Below, in pieces: positions 23,705 through 33,734 of a DNA stretch of 64,000 bases (within the stretch, counting starts at the first letter, position 1; each line of letters starts with the position of its first letter). Source of the DNA: Diphasiastrum complanatum (lineage: Eukaryota; Streptophyta; Lycopodiopsida; Lycopodiales; Lycopodiaceae). The stretch covers positions 10,801,246 through 10,865,245 of the forward strand of contig CM055098.1 of NCBI GenBank assembly GCA_029204225.1, in the 5' to 3' direction. The notes under the pieces were generated by a model. The model did not search any database and had not been told where the DNA came from. It worked only from the letters and a program-made list of their open reading frames with translations. A program made the translations under genes and the position numbers.

Positions 23705-24919
23705 TTACAGCAAGGTAAGCTCTGATCGAATGTGATCGAGTGACCATTCTTCTTTCACCTCAATTGTTGTAATAGTAGAATTATTTTGCTTCAATTGGAT
23801 TTCTATTTGATCTTGATGATTCATTGTAAAATCCTGATCCAATGCTTTCCATTCATTGCCAACTTTGGACCATCTTCTATAATAAAATGTTAAAGAAAGC
23901 ACTTGTTTTTCTATAAGATATCTAAATTTCATTGACGATCTATTAACCGTGCACTCGATATTGTCATTACTCTTTTTATCCCAATAATCATCAAGGAGGC
24001 TTGATAACATATCATCTGTTAAATCACTACAAATAAACATTGTCACTGTTCTACGAATATTACATTCAGCAAAAAAATCTACAAATATTGCAAAAGACAT
24101 AATCCAGTGCAATCTATTGTTTTTTGAACCTGTGCTACATTTCATATAGTTTTGAATGTCCATAAAGAACGTTGATCAGAAGCTCTCTGCTATGGTGGAA
24201 TATGGAGAAATCCATTCTTTGCTTGAGAAGGAGAGTAATGATATCGCCTCTAAATTTCCACCTAAACTGGATGGTGTGTAAAATGAATCATAGAAGAAAA
24301 TACAAGAATCCAAAAGTGATCTCGTGGAGCGGTTCTTGTATTGCAGAAGACCAATATCAGAATGAATAACACCCATGATGCCGACAAGGGATTGTATAGG
24401 TTGCCATTCGATTATGCTTGATGGATACAAATCAACACAAACCCATAAAACTATATGTCATTTAAATACTCAGATACACGTCTAACTGACTAATGCAAAG
24501 CTCAAAGCAAAAAATTCTCCAAAACTTACAATTGCATTTGAGTCTGTCATTTGAACTTACGCCTTCCACTCTAATTTCCTTATGCATGTAGACATGTTGA
24601 ACCAAGACCTCTAAAATGGATTGACCATCGGGTGAAACTTTGAAGTCTAAAATTCTACCTTTACCAAAAACACCTCTTGATGAGAGATGCATGAGAACCC
24701 AGTGAAATTTTCTATAGATATGTGGTATCCAAGAGCCATCAGAGTCTTTTCATTACAACCAGAAACTGAGACAATATTGCTTTGTGGTCTACGGCTTCCG
24801 GAAGCCATTGCAAAGCTAAAAGAAGATGAACAACAGACTTTGAAACAAAATGTAGACGAATCAGTATGAAAATAAAAAACCAAATTTGTAATAAATGTCG
24901 GTGGTCTCTCATAAATCAT
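23705..24919 (-). pseudogene. Decayed paralogue of the BAH-like/ubiquitin-like transposon gene
   Basis: Blocks on the minus strand match the gene at 25699-27045 in order: MASGSRRPQ..., then GKGRILDFKVSPDGQ...VQHVYMHKEI (against GRIHEFKIDQNGE..VQHVYMRRDI). Next comes YPSSIIEWQPIQSLVG...SCIFFYDSFY (against FPSNSFDWQNVKSFTG...MGIFFYDHMY). Last is YYRRWSKVGNEWKALDQ...IEIQLKQN..WSLDHIRSEL (against YRRYKFGHGRWDPLDA...VEISIHLP..CSLEDLRHML). Frames are broken. Divergence is large, so it is an old relative rather than a recent copy. It lies outside the TIR-bounded element and in the opposite orientation. Confidence 0.7.
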
Positions 24920-25153
24920 ATATGTTACTCTAACTACGGTTAGATCAAAATAGACTTACTTTAACCACAAGTGTTAATTCCCAGACACTCAGAAAACTCA
25001 CGGGCAGCAACTAGGACCCTGCCCGACGGGAGTTTTGAATTGTATAAAAATATGACCGAAAAGTTTCAAAAAAAAAAATCGACCGACAAACAACGTTACG
25101 GTCTTTCATAGGTGTAAATATATAATTGGTCCAAGTGTACGTCGAATAGTTGC

Positions 25154-25189
25154 ATTAGGGCCCTTTTTGGACTCAAAAAGGGCCTCTTC
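25154..25189 (+). repeat. Left 36-bp terminal inverted repeat
   Basis: It is the exact reverse complement of 33677-33712. It is also nearly self-complementary: GGCCCTTTTT and AAAAAGGGCC flank a short GGACTC-type centre, so each end alone can form a hairpin. The non-palindromic centre and flanks still show that the two ends are inverted relative to each other. Confidence 0.9.
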
Positions 25190-25502
25190 ACTAATTATAA
25201 TTAGTGTTAATGATGACATGTGTCCCAATAAAATATTGACAACTGAGAGGGAATGGTCCATATGACATGGCAAATTCAATGGTGCAGATTAAATCAAGTG
25301 TGGGCCCACAAAGTACACCTCTAACATTAACCCTACATTAACCCTAGATAAAGCAGTAACTATGCCTACAAGTTAACATCAACTAGCTTGTCTATCTACT
25401 AGCAGCCTTATCCTAAGTGAGCCTAGTCCTTATTTCAAATTTTGAATGTTCACAAGCTTGTATCTCTCATCTCTCTCTCATTTTGTAGTCTCTCTCTAAA
25501 CG

Positions 25503-25504
<2 letters not shown>

Positions 25505-25593
<89 letters not shown>
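25505..25593. repeat. (CT)n microsatellite
   Basis: About 44 CT units, 105 bases upstream of the first gene of the TIR element. CT-rich tracts are common in plant 5' untranslated regions, so it may lie in that gene's leader. Confidence 0.95.
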
Positions 25594-25596
<3 letters not shown>

Positions 25597-25698
25597 CTGT
25601 ATACTCCACAGATTTTCATTTTTTTTTATTTTGGTTCACCTTATCTGAAGATCTACACACTATTTCGCATATCCTACATTATCATTACATCATCCATT

Positions 25699-27045
25699 AT
25701 GTTCTCTACTCAATCAAGGAAGCCCAAGAATCAACTAGCTCCCATTGTTGCACACATCAAAGATTCCAATGAGCATTGGGTGCCCCATACATTTTCAACT
25801 TTTGACTGGGTTTACATGCAACCATCGGGCAAAGGAACTCACAAGGTTGCAAAGAGGAAGCGAAACAACCAAGACTACCATTGGAAAGGAAGGATCCACG
25901 AATTCAAGATCGACCAAAACGGCGAATACCTTGCAAATGTGCAACACGTATACATGCGTCGAGATATTTTATTGGATGTGGCTGTTGCTGATAGAACCAT
26001 ACAGTCACATTGTAGGTCTCACCTCTTTTATTCTTGTGTTAACTATTATGTTTGAATTACTATTATGTCATTGTAATGGATAATAATGTTGCATTAATGC
26101 CTAGTGCAGATGTCTTTCCTTCAAATAGCTTCGACTGGCAAAACGTGAAGTCCTTCACTGGAAAATTCTCCGCCATACACGCCAAATATGGAGAACTAAT
26201 ATATGGTGGGTTGGCATCCTCTGCCCTGATCAAAATGGGCATTTTCTTTTACGATCACATGTACGAAGTTCCAAAAAAAAACTTTGGCCAAGGCAAATTA
26301 GCACCAACTTCTGAGCCTGCGATCAATTCTCACGAGTGGCCATATGTTGACCAACTAACTATTGAATTAACGAAGAGGCAACTTCTCAAAGAGATTATTG
26401 GTAATATGAAGCCAACATTCGGATCCAAACGAGTCTACACTAGCATCTCTGTGCCGATCACCGTATTTGTTGCCATATTTAATGCGGTCCCCTTTAGGAA
26501 AACAAACACGATGTGGGCATGGAAAGCAACAGAATCATCACTGTTGGACAACATATTTGTCGCATGGGATTCAAAGGAAATGGAGCATAAAGGTGTAAGC
26601 TCTCTTGTGAAACAATGACCATAAGGTATCATATTTCATGTCAAACATGCTCCTTAGGTTTCATTTATAGGCGATATAAGTTTGGTCATGGCCGATGGGA
26701 CCCTCTGGACGCGGAGACGAATCAGCAAGAAGTGGAGATATCCATACATTTGCCCCATGATGAAATACGAGAAATTCATATAAATAAGGAGTGCAGTCTA
26801 GAAGATCTTCGGCATATGCTTGGATTGACTTTTGTTGATGTGCCAGTAGATTTTGTCTTCACTCATAATGGACAAAATGTGAGTCCCTAATTTCCATCAG
26901 ATTCTTGAATTTTAAATAGTAATTCTGAATAAATATAGGATTATTAACTTTGTGTCTGGTTTTGCAGATACTGAGACGAGCCGAAAAAGATCATGAATGT
27001 GTTTCATTTTTACAAACAGGGACATTAGGAGTCCAATGGGAATAA
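25699..27045 (+). CDS. Transposon-encoded BAH-like / ubiquitin-like protein, intact, four exons
   Basis: Four exons give an uninterrupted 364-residue frame: 25699-26011, 26110-26592, 26658-26878 and 26968-27045, each junction GT-AG with consistent phase. Residues about 34-92 (DWVYMQPSGKG ... GRIHEFKIDQNGEYLANVQ, HVYMRRDI) resemble a BAH domain, a chromatin reader fold. Residues about 285-355 (EVEISIHLP, CSLEDLRHMLGL, VDFVFTHNGQNI) have the strand-helix-strand look of a ubiquitin-like fold. The middle (SFDWQNVKSFTGKF...MGIFFYDHMY) is unrecognised. The order of blocks is conserved in the decayed paralogue at 23.7-24.9 kb, which supports the exon model. It probably acts with the neighbouring H3-like and transposase proteins. 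Both domain calls are by eye and uncertain; the gene model is much firmer. Confidence 0.7.
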
Positions 27046-27280
27046 AGGATTTAATCTAATGGAAAATAGAAAACACAATTAGTTGGTTGTGTTTTGACTC
27101 TATTCTAATATATTTGGTTACGTTTTGACGTTACTTTTGCATTGTCACATTTTATATGCATGTTACTACATTTGTGGATGTCCAAGGATTTTTACTCATG
27201 AGCCTAGACAAGAACATACTATATTTGAAAAAGAGGCCAAAACTTTTATAGGGACACTTACTAAAAATAGAACCCTTCAC

Positions 27281-27287
27281 TATATAA
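27281..27287 (+). promoter_or_regulatory. TATA box of the H3-like gene
   Basis: TATATAA at 27281, inside CACTATATAAGG, lies 128 bases before the preferred ATG at 27415. This is a reasonable spacing for a plant core promoter with a leader of roughly 100 bases. The upstream gene ends at 27045. Confidence 0.5.
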
Positions 27288-27414
27288 GGGTGTTTGGGCC
27301 CTCATTTCTCCACTTCATCCCTTGAGTCTCAGAGTGTCATTTTTTTTAAATTCTCTGTTTTTCATCTCTCGTGTTCTCTGATACGTTTTCAAAGACTAAC
27401 CAATGTTAGAGGAA

Positions 27415-28577
27415 ATGGCACGAACGAAACAAACGGCTAGAGATCCCAGAGTGACTGCATTGCTCCATAGGGATGCACTAGCCACCCTCGATGAGAAAGA
27501 GAGACGGGAGAGCAGGAGTAGGAGTCGCAGCCCTATAGCGTCTCAGGAAGATCTGGCCACTCAGCGTGAAGCTGAGGAGGACATGGCCCATACAGCAACT
27601 GCACAAGAGGACCAGACTGAGCAGCAGCAGCAAGAAGACCCGCAGCAGCAGGAGGACCAGCAGCAGCAGCAGCCAACACAAGAAAAAAGCCCTTCCCCGA
27701 CGGCAACTGAGCGGGAGGAAACAATGAAGTTCCTAGATGAGGAGCTTGCGGCATCGAGTGAGTTGCCGGTTCTGAATGATTCTTTCTTCGACCCATTTCC
27801 ACCAGCAATGGGCATGGACACATCAAATTTAGGCATATCGGGGGACACCACCCCACCGTGTCACCTCCAAGTCACGGCCCGGTGATGGGTCCGATGATGT
27901 CGTTGCTGGTGGGTGGTTCTGATGAGGGCACCCCGATGTCGAACACAACAAGGATGAAGCAGAAGGCGACCCATAGATGGTCAAAGAGAGGAGCACACGA
28001 GCGAAAAAGAAAGAATCCTCGCAAGACAGGGTCTACATCAAAGCGACGGAACCCTGCAGCTCAGCAGCCATCACCATTGCCCACACCGCCAACATCGCCT
28101 CCACCACCTCCGCCCCCACCGCCTCCACCGCCACCTCCACCACCACCACCTCCACCACCTCCAAGTTCTGCCGCAGCTGGCCCAAGTAGGACCGTAGAGC
28201 GTCGCAGGGATAGGCCGGCCCCTCGTGCAGCACCATGGGCTGGAAAGGAGCTCCGCAGGATGTAGCCACCACCTCCTTGACCGCGTAGAAAGTGCAGGAT
28301 CGCAAAGTGGCTCTAGGATATACGGAGCTATCAGAAGTCCGTAAAATTTTTGATCCCTAGAGCCTCTTTTGTGAGGCCTGTAAAATAAATAGTCGATGAA
28401 TTTTCCTTGGGGAACAAAGTTACGGCAGATGCGGTGTCCGCAATACAAGAGTCTGCAGAAATGTACCTAACGCAGCTCTTTGAGGACTCATTTTTGTGTG
28501 CAATGCACGGGAAGAGAGTCACAATACTCCCGAAGGATCTCCACCTAGGTAGAAGGCTAAGGAGAGAGCGGAATTAA
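27415..28577 (+). pseudogene. Histone H3-like protein with exact H3 tail, long low-complexity insert and H3 fold
   Basis: Starting at the ATG at 27415 (good context, GGAAATGGC; an in-frame ATG at 27403 has poor context) the protein begins MARTKQTARDPR. Residues 1-8 of mature histone H3, ARTKQTAR, are reproduced exactly, then similarity stops. Next come an SR-rich stretch (RRESRSRSRSP), Gln/Glu-rich tracts, a basic region (HERKRKNPRKTGSTSKRR) and about 22 prolines near 28098-28160. At 28317-28577 the H3 histone fold follows: DIRSYQKS (H3 EIRRYQKS), FVRPVK, AVSAIQESAEMYL, LFED, LCAMHGKRVTILPKD and RRLRRERN before the stop (H3 ends RRIRGERA). Lesions: a frameshift near 27850, stops at 28263, 28278, 28314 and 28386, and a probable second frameshift near 28312 (VAL/DIR). 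This copy is broken. It would have been a giant H3 variant carried by the transposon. Confidence 0.85.
28317..28577 (+). pseudogene. H3 histone-fold segment of the H3-like gene
   Basis: This part aligns to H3 from its alpha-N helix to the C-terminus with no length change. Helix 1 is degraded (RASFVRPVK then a stop, where H3 has KLPFQRLVRE). The loop 1 region (SLGNKVTADA against DLRFQSSA) is the most divergent and resembles the variability of centromeric H3 there. Helix 2 and helix 3 are well kept. The conserved His (AMHGKR, H3 AIHAKR) and the RVTI/PKD DNA-contact loop are present. Translation is interrupted by TAA 28386-28388. Confidence 0.85.
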
Positions 28578-29020
28578 AAATATCATGTACATAATTTTAT
28601 TTATAATATTTTAGAAGATTTGGTGTCAAGTATCTTGTAGAATTTCAGGTTGTGTGAATGCAAATTGTTGTGATTGAGTTTGATATCTGATTTCAGTACT
28701 GTTTATGTGAATGCAGTCATTTGAAAATTTTAGTATCATCTATGTGAATGCAGTGATTTAAAATTTTCAATACTATGGGAATGGTAGTTTCTTTAACCAT
28801 GTTGTAGATAAGATAGGTTTCCATGTCGTGGCATGGAAATCACGCCAAGGTCAAACGGGCCCTGGTCGCACCCTGGCGTGAAAATCACATCACGTAAAAA
28901 AAGGAGGAGAAATCTTTATCAAAAAAAAAAATTAAATTCTAAATTCAATAAATAAGCACATCATATAATGACAACAAAAAATTAGGAGAGTCCACAAGAA
29001 AAAAAGGACAAAATCTTTAT
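28578..29020. other. Spacer between convergent gene pairs
   Basis: AT-rich. It has imperfect repeats of TGTGAATGCAGT..TTGAAAATTTT at about 28640-28770 and a palindromic GC patch at about 28820-28895 (CATGTCGTGGCATGG, CGCCAAGG ... CCCTGGCGTG). No coding seen; probably the 3' regions of the flanking genes. Confidence 0.4.
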
Positions 29021-30491
29021 TCACATTTGATCCATTTCCTTCAGAGAGGACTTCAGCTTCTCTAATCGCTTCTCTGATGACAGTACTGGTTTTAACATTT
29101 CTAATGCTGATTTAGGAGCATCTCCCTCATCCTCATAAGGGCCAATTAAACCTGAGAGAATGAACCGGGTCTCGAATCCAGGGCAAAAATCATTCAAAAC
29201 GGCTTTTCGGAGGACACAGTAAGCCTTTGGCGCTGACGGTGACAAGTCCAACTCACCAATGTGCTTGGAGAGTGCTTTGCATTTAAGAAGCTCTGTCTAT
29301 CCATTTGGGCTGTACTTGTTGCTGAAGCAAAAAATAAAGTTGTTGGACAAGTTCCCAATGTAGTGGGCCATAGACCTGTCTAGAGTTCCTGCTTCAACTT
29401 TCTCTCGAGCGCCACCCCTTCGCATTGCAAATGCATCAAGCTCCACTACGTCCTGCATTTGGTTCAAATTATTGCAAAATGAGTATAATGAAGACAAACA
29501 AACATAACAAACACACGCAAGTTGAATTGTTGGGTCAGACTTGCCTCGGTGCCTTCATCAATGTCTTCGGTTTGCGCAAGGTTAATTCCCTTGCCTTTGT
29601 ACTTCACGTCAGCAGTTTTCTCTTCGAGTACCTCGAATGGCCTCGTTTGAACTGGTGGTGGTTGAAGCGTTTTCAATTGGCAAGGCACCCTTGCCAGTGC
29701 TTGCTCGGTGGTGTCCGTGTCATGCCCGATCAGCTTCTCATACGTGTCGTCGGGCTGGGTGTGGTCGAAAGTGGAACTGCCATTCTGCAAATTTACCAAT
29801 GCTGCCAGCATCTCATCTTCTCGCAAGCCGAGAATATGTTGCAAGTCATGCATGAACACATACTCCTGCCCATCAATGATTATTGGAGCAAGGCCATGGA
29901 TTCGAAGCATGACATCATCAGACTCATCTATATCTTTTGGCTCCGCTGATGTGGATGCACCTGTTGCCTCTTGCGCAGCCAAGATTGCTTCGTGCTCCGC
30001 AGATAAATCTTCCTCTTCACCCAGGTCATTCATCTCGTTCACCTGCTCACTAGGATTGTGTTTGTTGCTGGCCACAGTCGTTGGAAACTCATTAAGCAAA
30101 AAAATAACAGTATTCTCACCGGATAGAAACTTCTTTTCTACACTTTCAAGATCAAAAGTTTCAGCTGATCCTTCGTCAGCTCCAAGTAATGATCGTTACC
30201 CAAGTGACTAATAAATCTGTTGAGACGAGCAATAAAGGGTCTATTTCCTTTCCATATATAACTAAGCAAGTTATATGGAATCCACATGATAGTTGAGCCA
30301 GGAATTTGTATGGCATAAGGCTTCAAAGTTTCATCTGTATACTCACTCACATACGTGAATGCATCCGTATTAGCCCGTAGAGTGGCAAGCGTGTCTATTC
30401 TACCGGTAAACATACAATAAATATGATCCAACTGATCTAAAAACTCTGTGGGGGCTAGCAGATTGGCCAACTCTATTTTAGGGGACAACAT
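29021..30491 (-). CDS. Unidentified transposon-encoded protein, three exons, one in-frame stop
   Basis: Proposed exons on the minus strand are 30491-30144, 30087-29515 and 29452-29021. Junctions keep phase 0. The first intron would be only 56 bases, which is short for a plant, so it could instead be a frameshift. The product is about 450 residues: a hydrophobic/basic N-terminal third (IMWIPYNLLSYIWKG), an acidic middle (NEMNDLGEEEDLSAEHEA), a block VMLRIHGLAPIIIDGQEYVF, and a C-terminal block (MRRGGAREKVEAGTLDRSMA, then APKAYCVLRKAVLNDFCPGF). A TAG at 29297-29299 interrupts the last exon, although coding character continues past it. I do not recognise the family. It lies 217 bases downstream of the transposase gene in the same orientation. 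Confidence 0.5.
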
Positions 30492-30707
30492 TGTTATGCA
30501 ACTAAGAACACTAATTGACTAGCAAACTAGTAGTCTAATTGAACGAGACAAGCTAAATTACGAGGAAACAAATTTCAACAAAGCAAGAAGTGACAACAAA
30601 ATGAAAACCCCCACTCTTATATAGAAGGACGTGTATCCAAAAATAGATACTATTATAAAACCAAATAAAATATTTTCTATTTATAACAACAATCCAATTC
30701 GACAGTA

Positions 30708-33353
30708 TTATTTATCACAAAGGAATATTGGTGTCCTCGGCATCCATCTCTTTCCAACTCGGACTCTAGACATCCTCCATTCTTGATGCCTTGTTCTAGC
30801 ATTAGAGGATTGCCATGCTGTCTTTTTGACTGAATTTGAATTGGAGATCATTGAACACAACTCTTCAGTTCTTGTGTTTTGAAAGTGTCCTCGGCCCAAA
30901 ACTCCTCTATAAAACCATTGGAATATCTCAACCAATGCATTGCTAAGACCCTTTCTTCCGCCATGCCGTGAATTTTTGAAATACGCAACCTTTGCCCTGT
31001 AATGACCCTTTTCCATGCCATGCGTATTCCAAATAGCTAATGATCCATAGGTTTTCATAAACCAAGGTCCATGAGCATAGAAGATGTGTTGTTCATAGAA
31101 AATTTGTATTAGTTTAAATCTTTACAAATACATAAATATGAAAGTAAAAAATATGAGACACACATACCATATAGTGAGTTATGTGTGTTTCTCCCCATGC
31201 ATCGATCATCAATTCAGTAAATGTTTTGACTTCTCTTGCGTATCTATCCAAATCTTCATCTCTCACAATCTTTTTGTTGATAGTTTGTGACAAAGCATCA
31301 AATGCTTGCCAAACCTTAGCACGTGTACTTGCCATGCGAGGATCTGAGCCAATATTTGTTGTACATTGACATATTTTCTCCAGTACTCCCATTCAACACT
31401 GCTTTCACGTGCAGTATGATTTGACAATAGGTGTCTCGCTTTCGCACCACCCATTGAAACTTTTGCTGGAACATCTTGCATTTTTCCACTCATCTCAACG
31501 TCTTTGGTAAGACTCACGTGGCCCCCATGCAATCCCATATCGGATAAAATTATCTCTAGATTTCTAATGCTAACATATGCTCTTGATTTGGGCTGCATGT
31601 TCCATGCGTAACAACAATGCAAAAATAATAATTTGTCCAGTATTCGTAATTCACCATGCATTGTGCAAAAATGGACTCTTTCGAGAGGAATGTTCAACAC
31701 AGGACTCCAAGCTTTGTCTAGATTGTGCCTATTTGGTGCAAGACGTTGGTTGCAATTCAAAATACTTTTGTTCCGCCCAGATTCAAACATACAATATATA
31801 TAAAAATTCTTTGCATTTGCACTGAGACCACAACCGTACATGCATTTCAAAGTCTTCAAATCAGCAGCTAGGTGCCATTCTACAGCAAAGCTTTCTCCTT
31901 CAACATTGAGCAATTTGCCTTCATTTTTTGCATGTATTATCTTAGATATACTACATTTTTCAAATAGCCACTCCAGTACGTCGTGAGACTCCTTAGGAAC
32001 TTCAAATGCAGCTATCCACCATATGTGATTTTCGGATTGCATGCTAAATTCTTTACAATAACTTCCGCCAAACCGTTGCAATTCATGATTCATCAAGGTG
32101 ATTGTGACACGTTCAAGTTTACGCCCTTTTACGATTTCTGCTTCGTCCAACTTAATAACAAATATAACTTTACCTCCGCAATCTGTAAAACAAAAATTTT
32201 ATTACTAAAACATATTAGTTGAAGAAAAGCATACAATTGAAAACCGAAATCCACAATAAATGTTCTTACCATTTGTTCTAACTTCGTAATGTCGGATCAT
32301 CATCGCTTGGACCTTTTCCAGATCTAAGAATATATTATTGCCTTGATGATAACGAAAACATGTCGGAGGTCCTTTCTTCTTATTGGTTACTGTAAAAGAA
32401 TCCTCAATATGTTGAAACTCTCCTAATTCAGAGAGCAATATCGAATTGCATTCTCGTTTGGCAGATTCGAGAAGTTTATAAGTAGGTATTATTTGATGGC
32501 GTTTTAACCCATTTTTGTCAGAGCGTTTCATATACTTCTTCAAAGCTCTATACCCCTTGCGACTCACAGCTCCTTGGTCACATGCGTACACCATCTCTTT
32601 AACATTTGGATTTGGCTTGAACTTGTCGACTATCTTTTTTGCAATTCTCAAGCGAATTGAATCACTTGTTTCATCTTCCACAATCTTAATCAAATCTTTA
32701 CCCTTCAAAAAATGTTTCATATATTTTTTGGCAATAAAATCTTTTCCAACCGTCTTTTTCAAGAACTGTTTTGTGTCCCTCATACGTCTTTTACTGGCAC
32801 CACCACCTGGTGCCAAAGCTTCTAGTTTGTGTCTCTTAGTGTTTTCATTTTCTGCTTGCTGATCCATCGAGACTCTACGCTTTCGTTGTAAGCCATATAT
32901 TGTCCTCTGAAATATACTGATTGAAGATTGCAATTCTTCAATTTTTGTGACAGAACTGGCAAGCTCTATTTTCAAACCATTTATCTCCTGCTCCAATTTC
33001 ATATTTATTCCATGCAATGACTTTAAATTGTCATTCATACTCAATATATGAATATTTGCCGTATTTTTCAATGGCGAATTCTTCGAGAATCCATCGCTTG
33101 ACTAACAAACTATTTACATCAGAAAATTTAGGAGGAGCATCTACCAGTGGATTATGAGGGTCAAATCACCTCTTACCCATAGGTCAATATGTTTTTTTCC
33201 TTCTAATCTCCAACAATGCATGTCATACGGATTTAAGTTAACACCCCATGCAGCTTTGGTGGTCGCATAATCCTTCTCTAACTTCACATGTAAGTGATAC
33301 TTGGTTGTCATCTTGAAGATGTCGAATTTCCCAAAAGAATCTATGTAGAACAT
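30708..33353 (-). CDS. DDE-type transposase related to an animal-rich uncharacterised family
   Basis: Exons: 33353-33177, 33101-32270 (after a 75-base GTAAGA...TTAG intron), then from 32183 (86-base intron), and a last block 31058-30708. Order of motifs: coiled coil (NMKLEQEINGLKIELASSV), a Lys-rich DNA-binding-like stretch (APGGGASKRRMRDTKQFLKK), GGKVIFVIKLDEAEI (Asp near 32146), WHLAADLKTLKCMYGCGLS (Asp at 31860-31862), a YIYC remnant of a zinc motif, NIPLERVHFCTMHGELRILD, then HITHYM ... FMKTYGS...HGMEKGHYRAKVAYF (Glu at 31011-31013). This spacing matches a family common in sponges and cnidarians, where I read the motifs as gDG, ggD-K and gvEK. A frameshift near 31340 and an unresolved acceptor near 31100 leave its activity doubtful. 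Confidence 0.6.
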
Positions 33354-33676
33354 TACAATCTATGGTGTCAAAGTTCAATGTGAACTAACCATGATATAAG
33401 CTTTATTAGGCATATACTAGTTTCCATCCCTAGGGTCCTATTGTAGTTAGGACAATGAAAGGTCGTCCTATACTAACCCTACTCTAGTTGTAATTTGCAA
33501 CTTACCTATTAGTTGCCTATTATAGTCTATGCAAATAACCTACAATAGTCTATGAAAATGAGACCTACATTTAGGCCTTAACTCTTGCTCACCTTGTATG
33601 GTAACCCAAGGTAAAGGTGCCACGTAGGATTGATTAGCACTAAATTAATTATGATTAGAAAACTTGTTTAGGCAAG

Positions 33677-33712
33677 GAAGAGGCCCTTTTTGAGTCCAAA
33701 AAGGGCCCTAAT
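33677..33712 (-). repeat. Right 36-bp terminal inverted repeat
   Basis: Exact reverse complement of 25154-25189. Flanks are TTGCATTAGGG on the left and CCCTAATTTGA on the right; only TA (or AT) next to the ends is shared as a possible target duplication. Confidence 0.9.
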
Positions 33713-33734
33713 TTGAAAAGTAAAAAACAACCTC

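Larger units (their letters stand above)
25154..33712. mobile_element. Large TIR DNA transposon carrying an H3-like gene, BAH-like gene and DDE transposase
   Basis: The ends, 25154-25189 and 33677-33712, are perfect 36-bp inverted repeats (ATTAGGGCCCTTTTTGG... at the left). Subterminal sequence is also related in inverted orientation (CTAATTATAATTAGTGTTAAT inside the left end, a diverged copy inside the right). The target duplication may be TA, giving TIRs beginning GGGCCC, but a 2-base palindrome cannot be proved. The 8.56 kb hold four genes in two co-directional pairs: 25699-27045 (+), 27415-28577 (+), 29021-30491 (-) and 30708-33353 (-). I cannot assign it to a named superfamily. Confidence 0.8.

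Noticed and set aside
25442-25648. Ser/Leu-rich frame over (CT)n
   Set aside because: Translation of a microsatellite; no coding evidence.
27858-27885. Independent gene starting at the Met at 27858
   Set aside because: It continues the H3-like protein after a frameshift; composition and the downstream fold are in line with one gene.
28033-28448. Trp- and Val-rich minus-strand frames
   Set aside because: Antisense of the poly-Pro tract and histone fold of the H3-like gene.
27415-28577. Ordinary retrocopy of a histone H3 gene
   Set aside because: The tail matches only through residue 8 and the region up to the fold is unrelated and much longer, so it is not a processed copy of normal H3.
25154-33712. 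PIF/Harbinger element with TTA target duplication
   Set aside because: The left flank reads TTA but the right reads TAA, so there is no direct TTA duplication, and no Harbinger transposase is seen.
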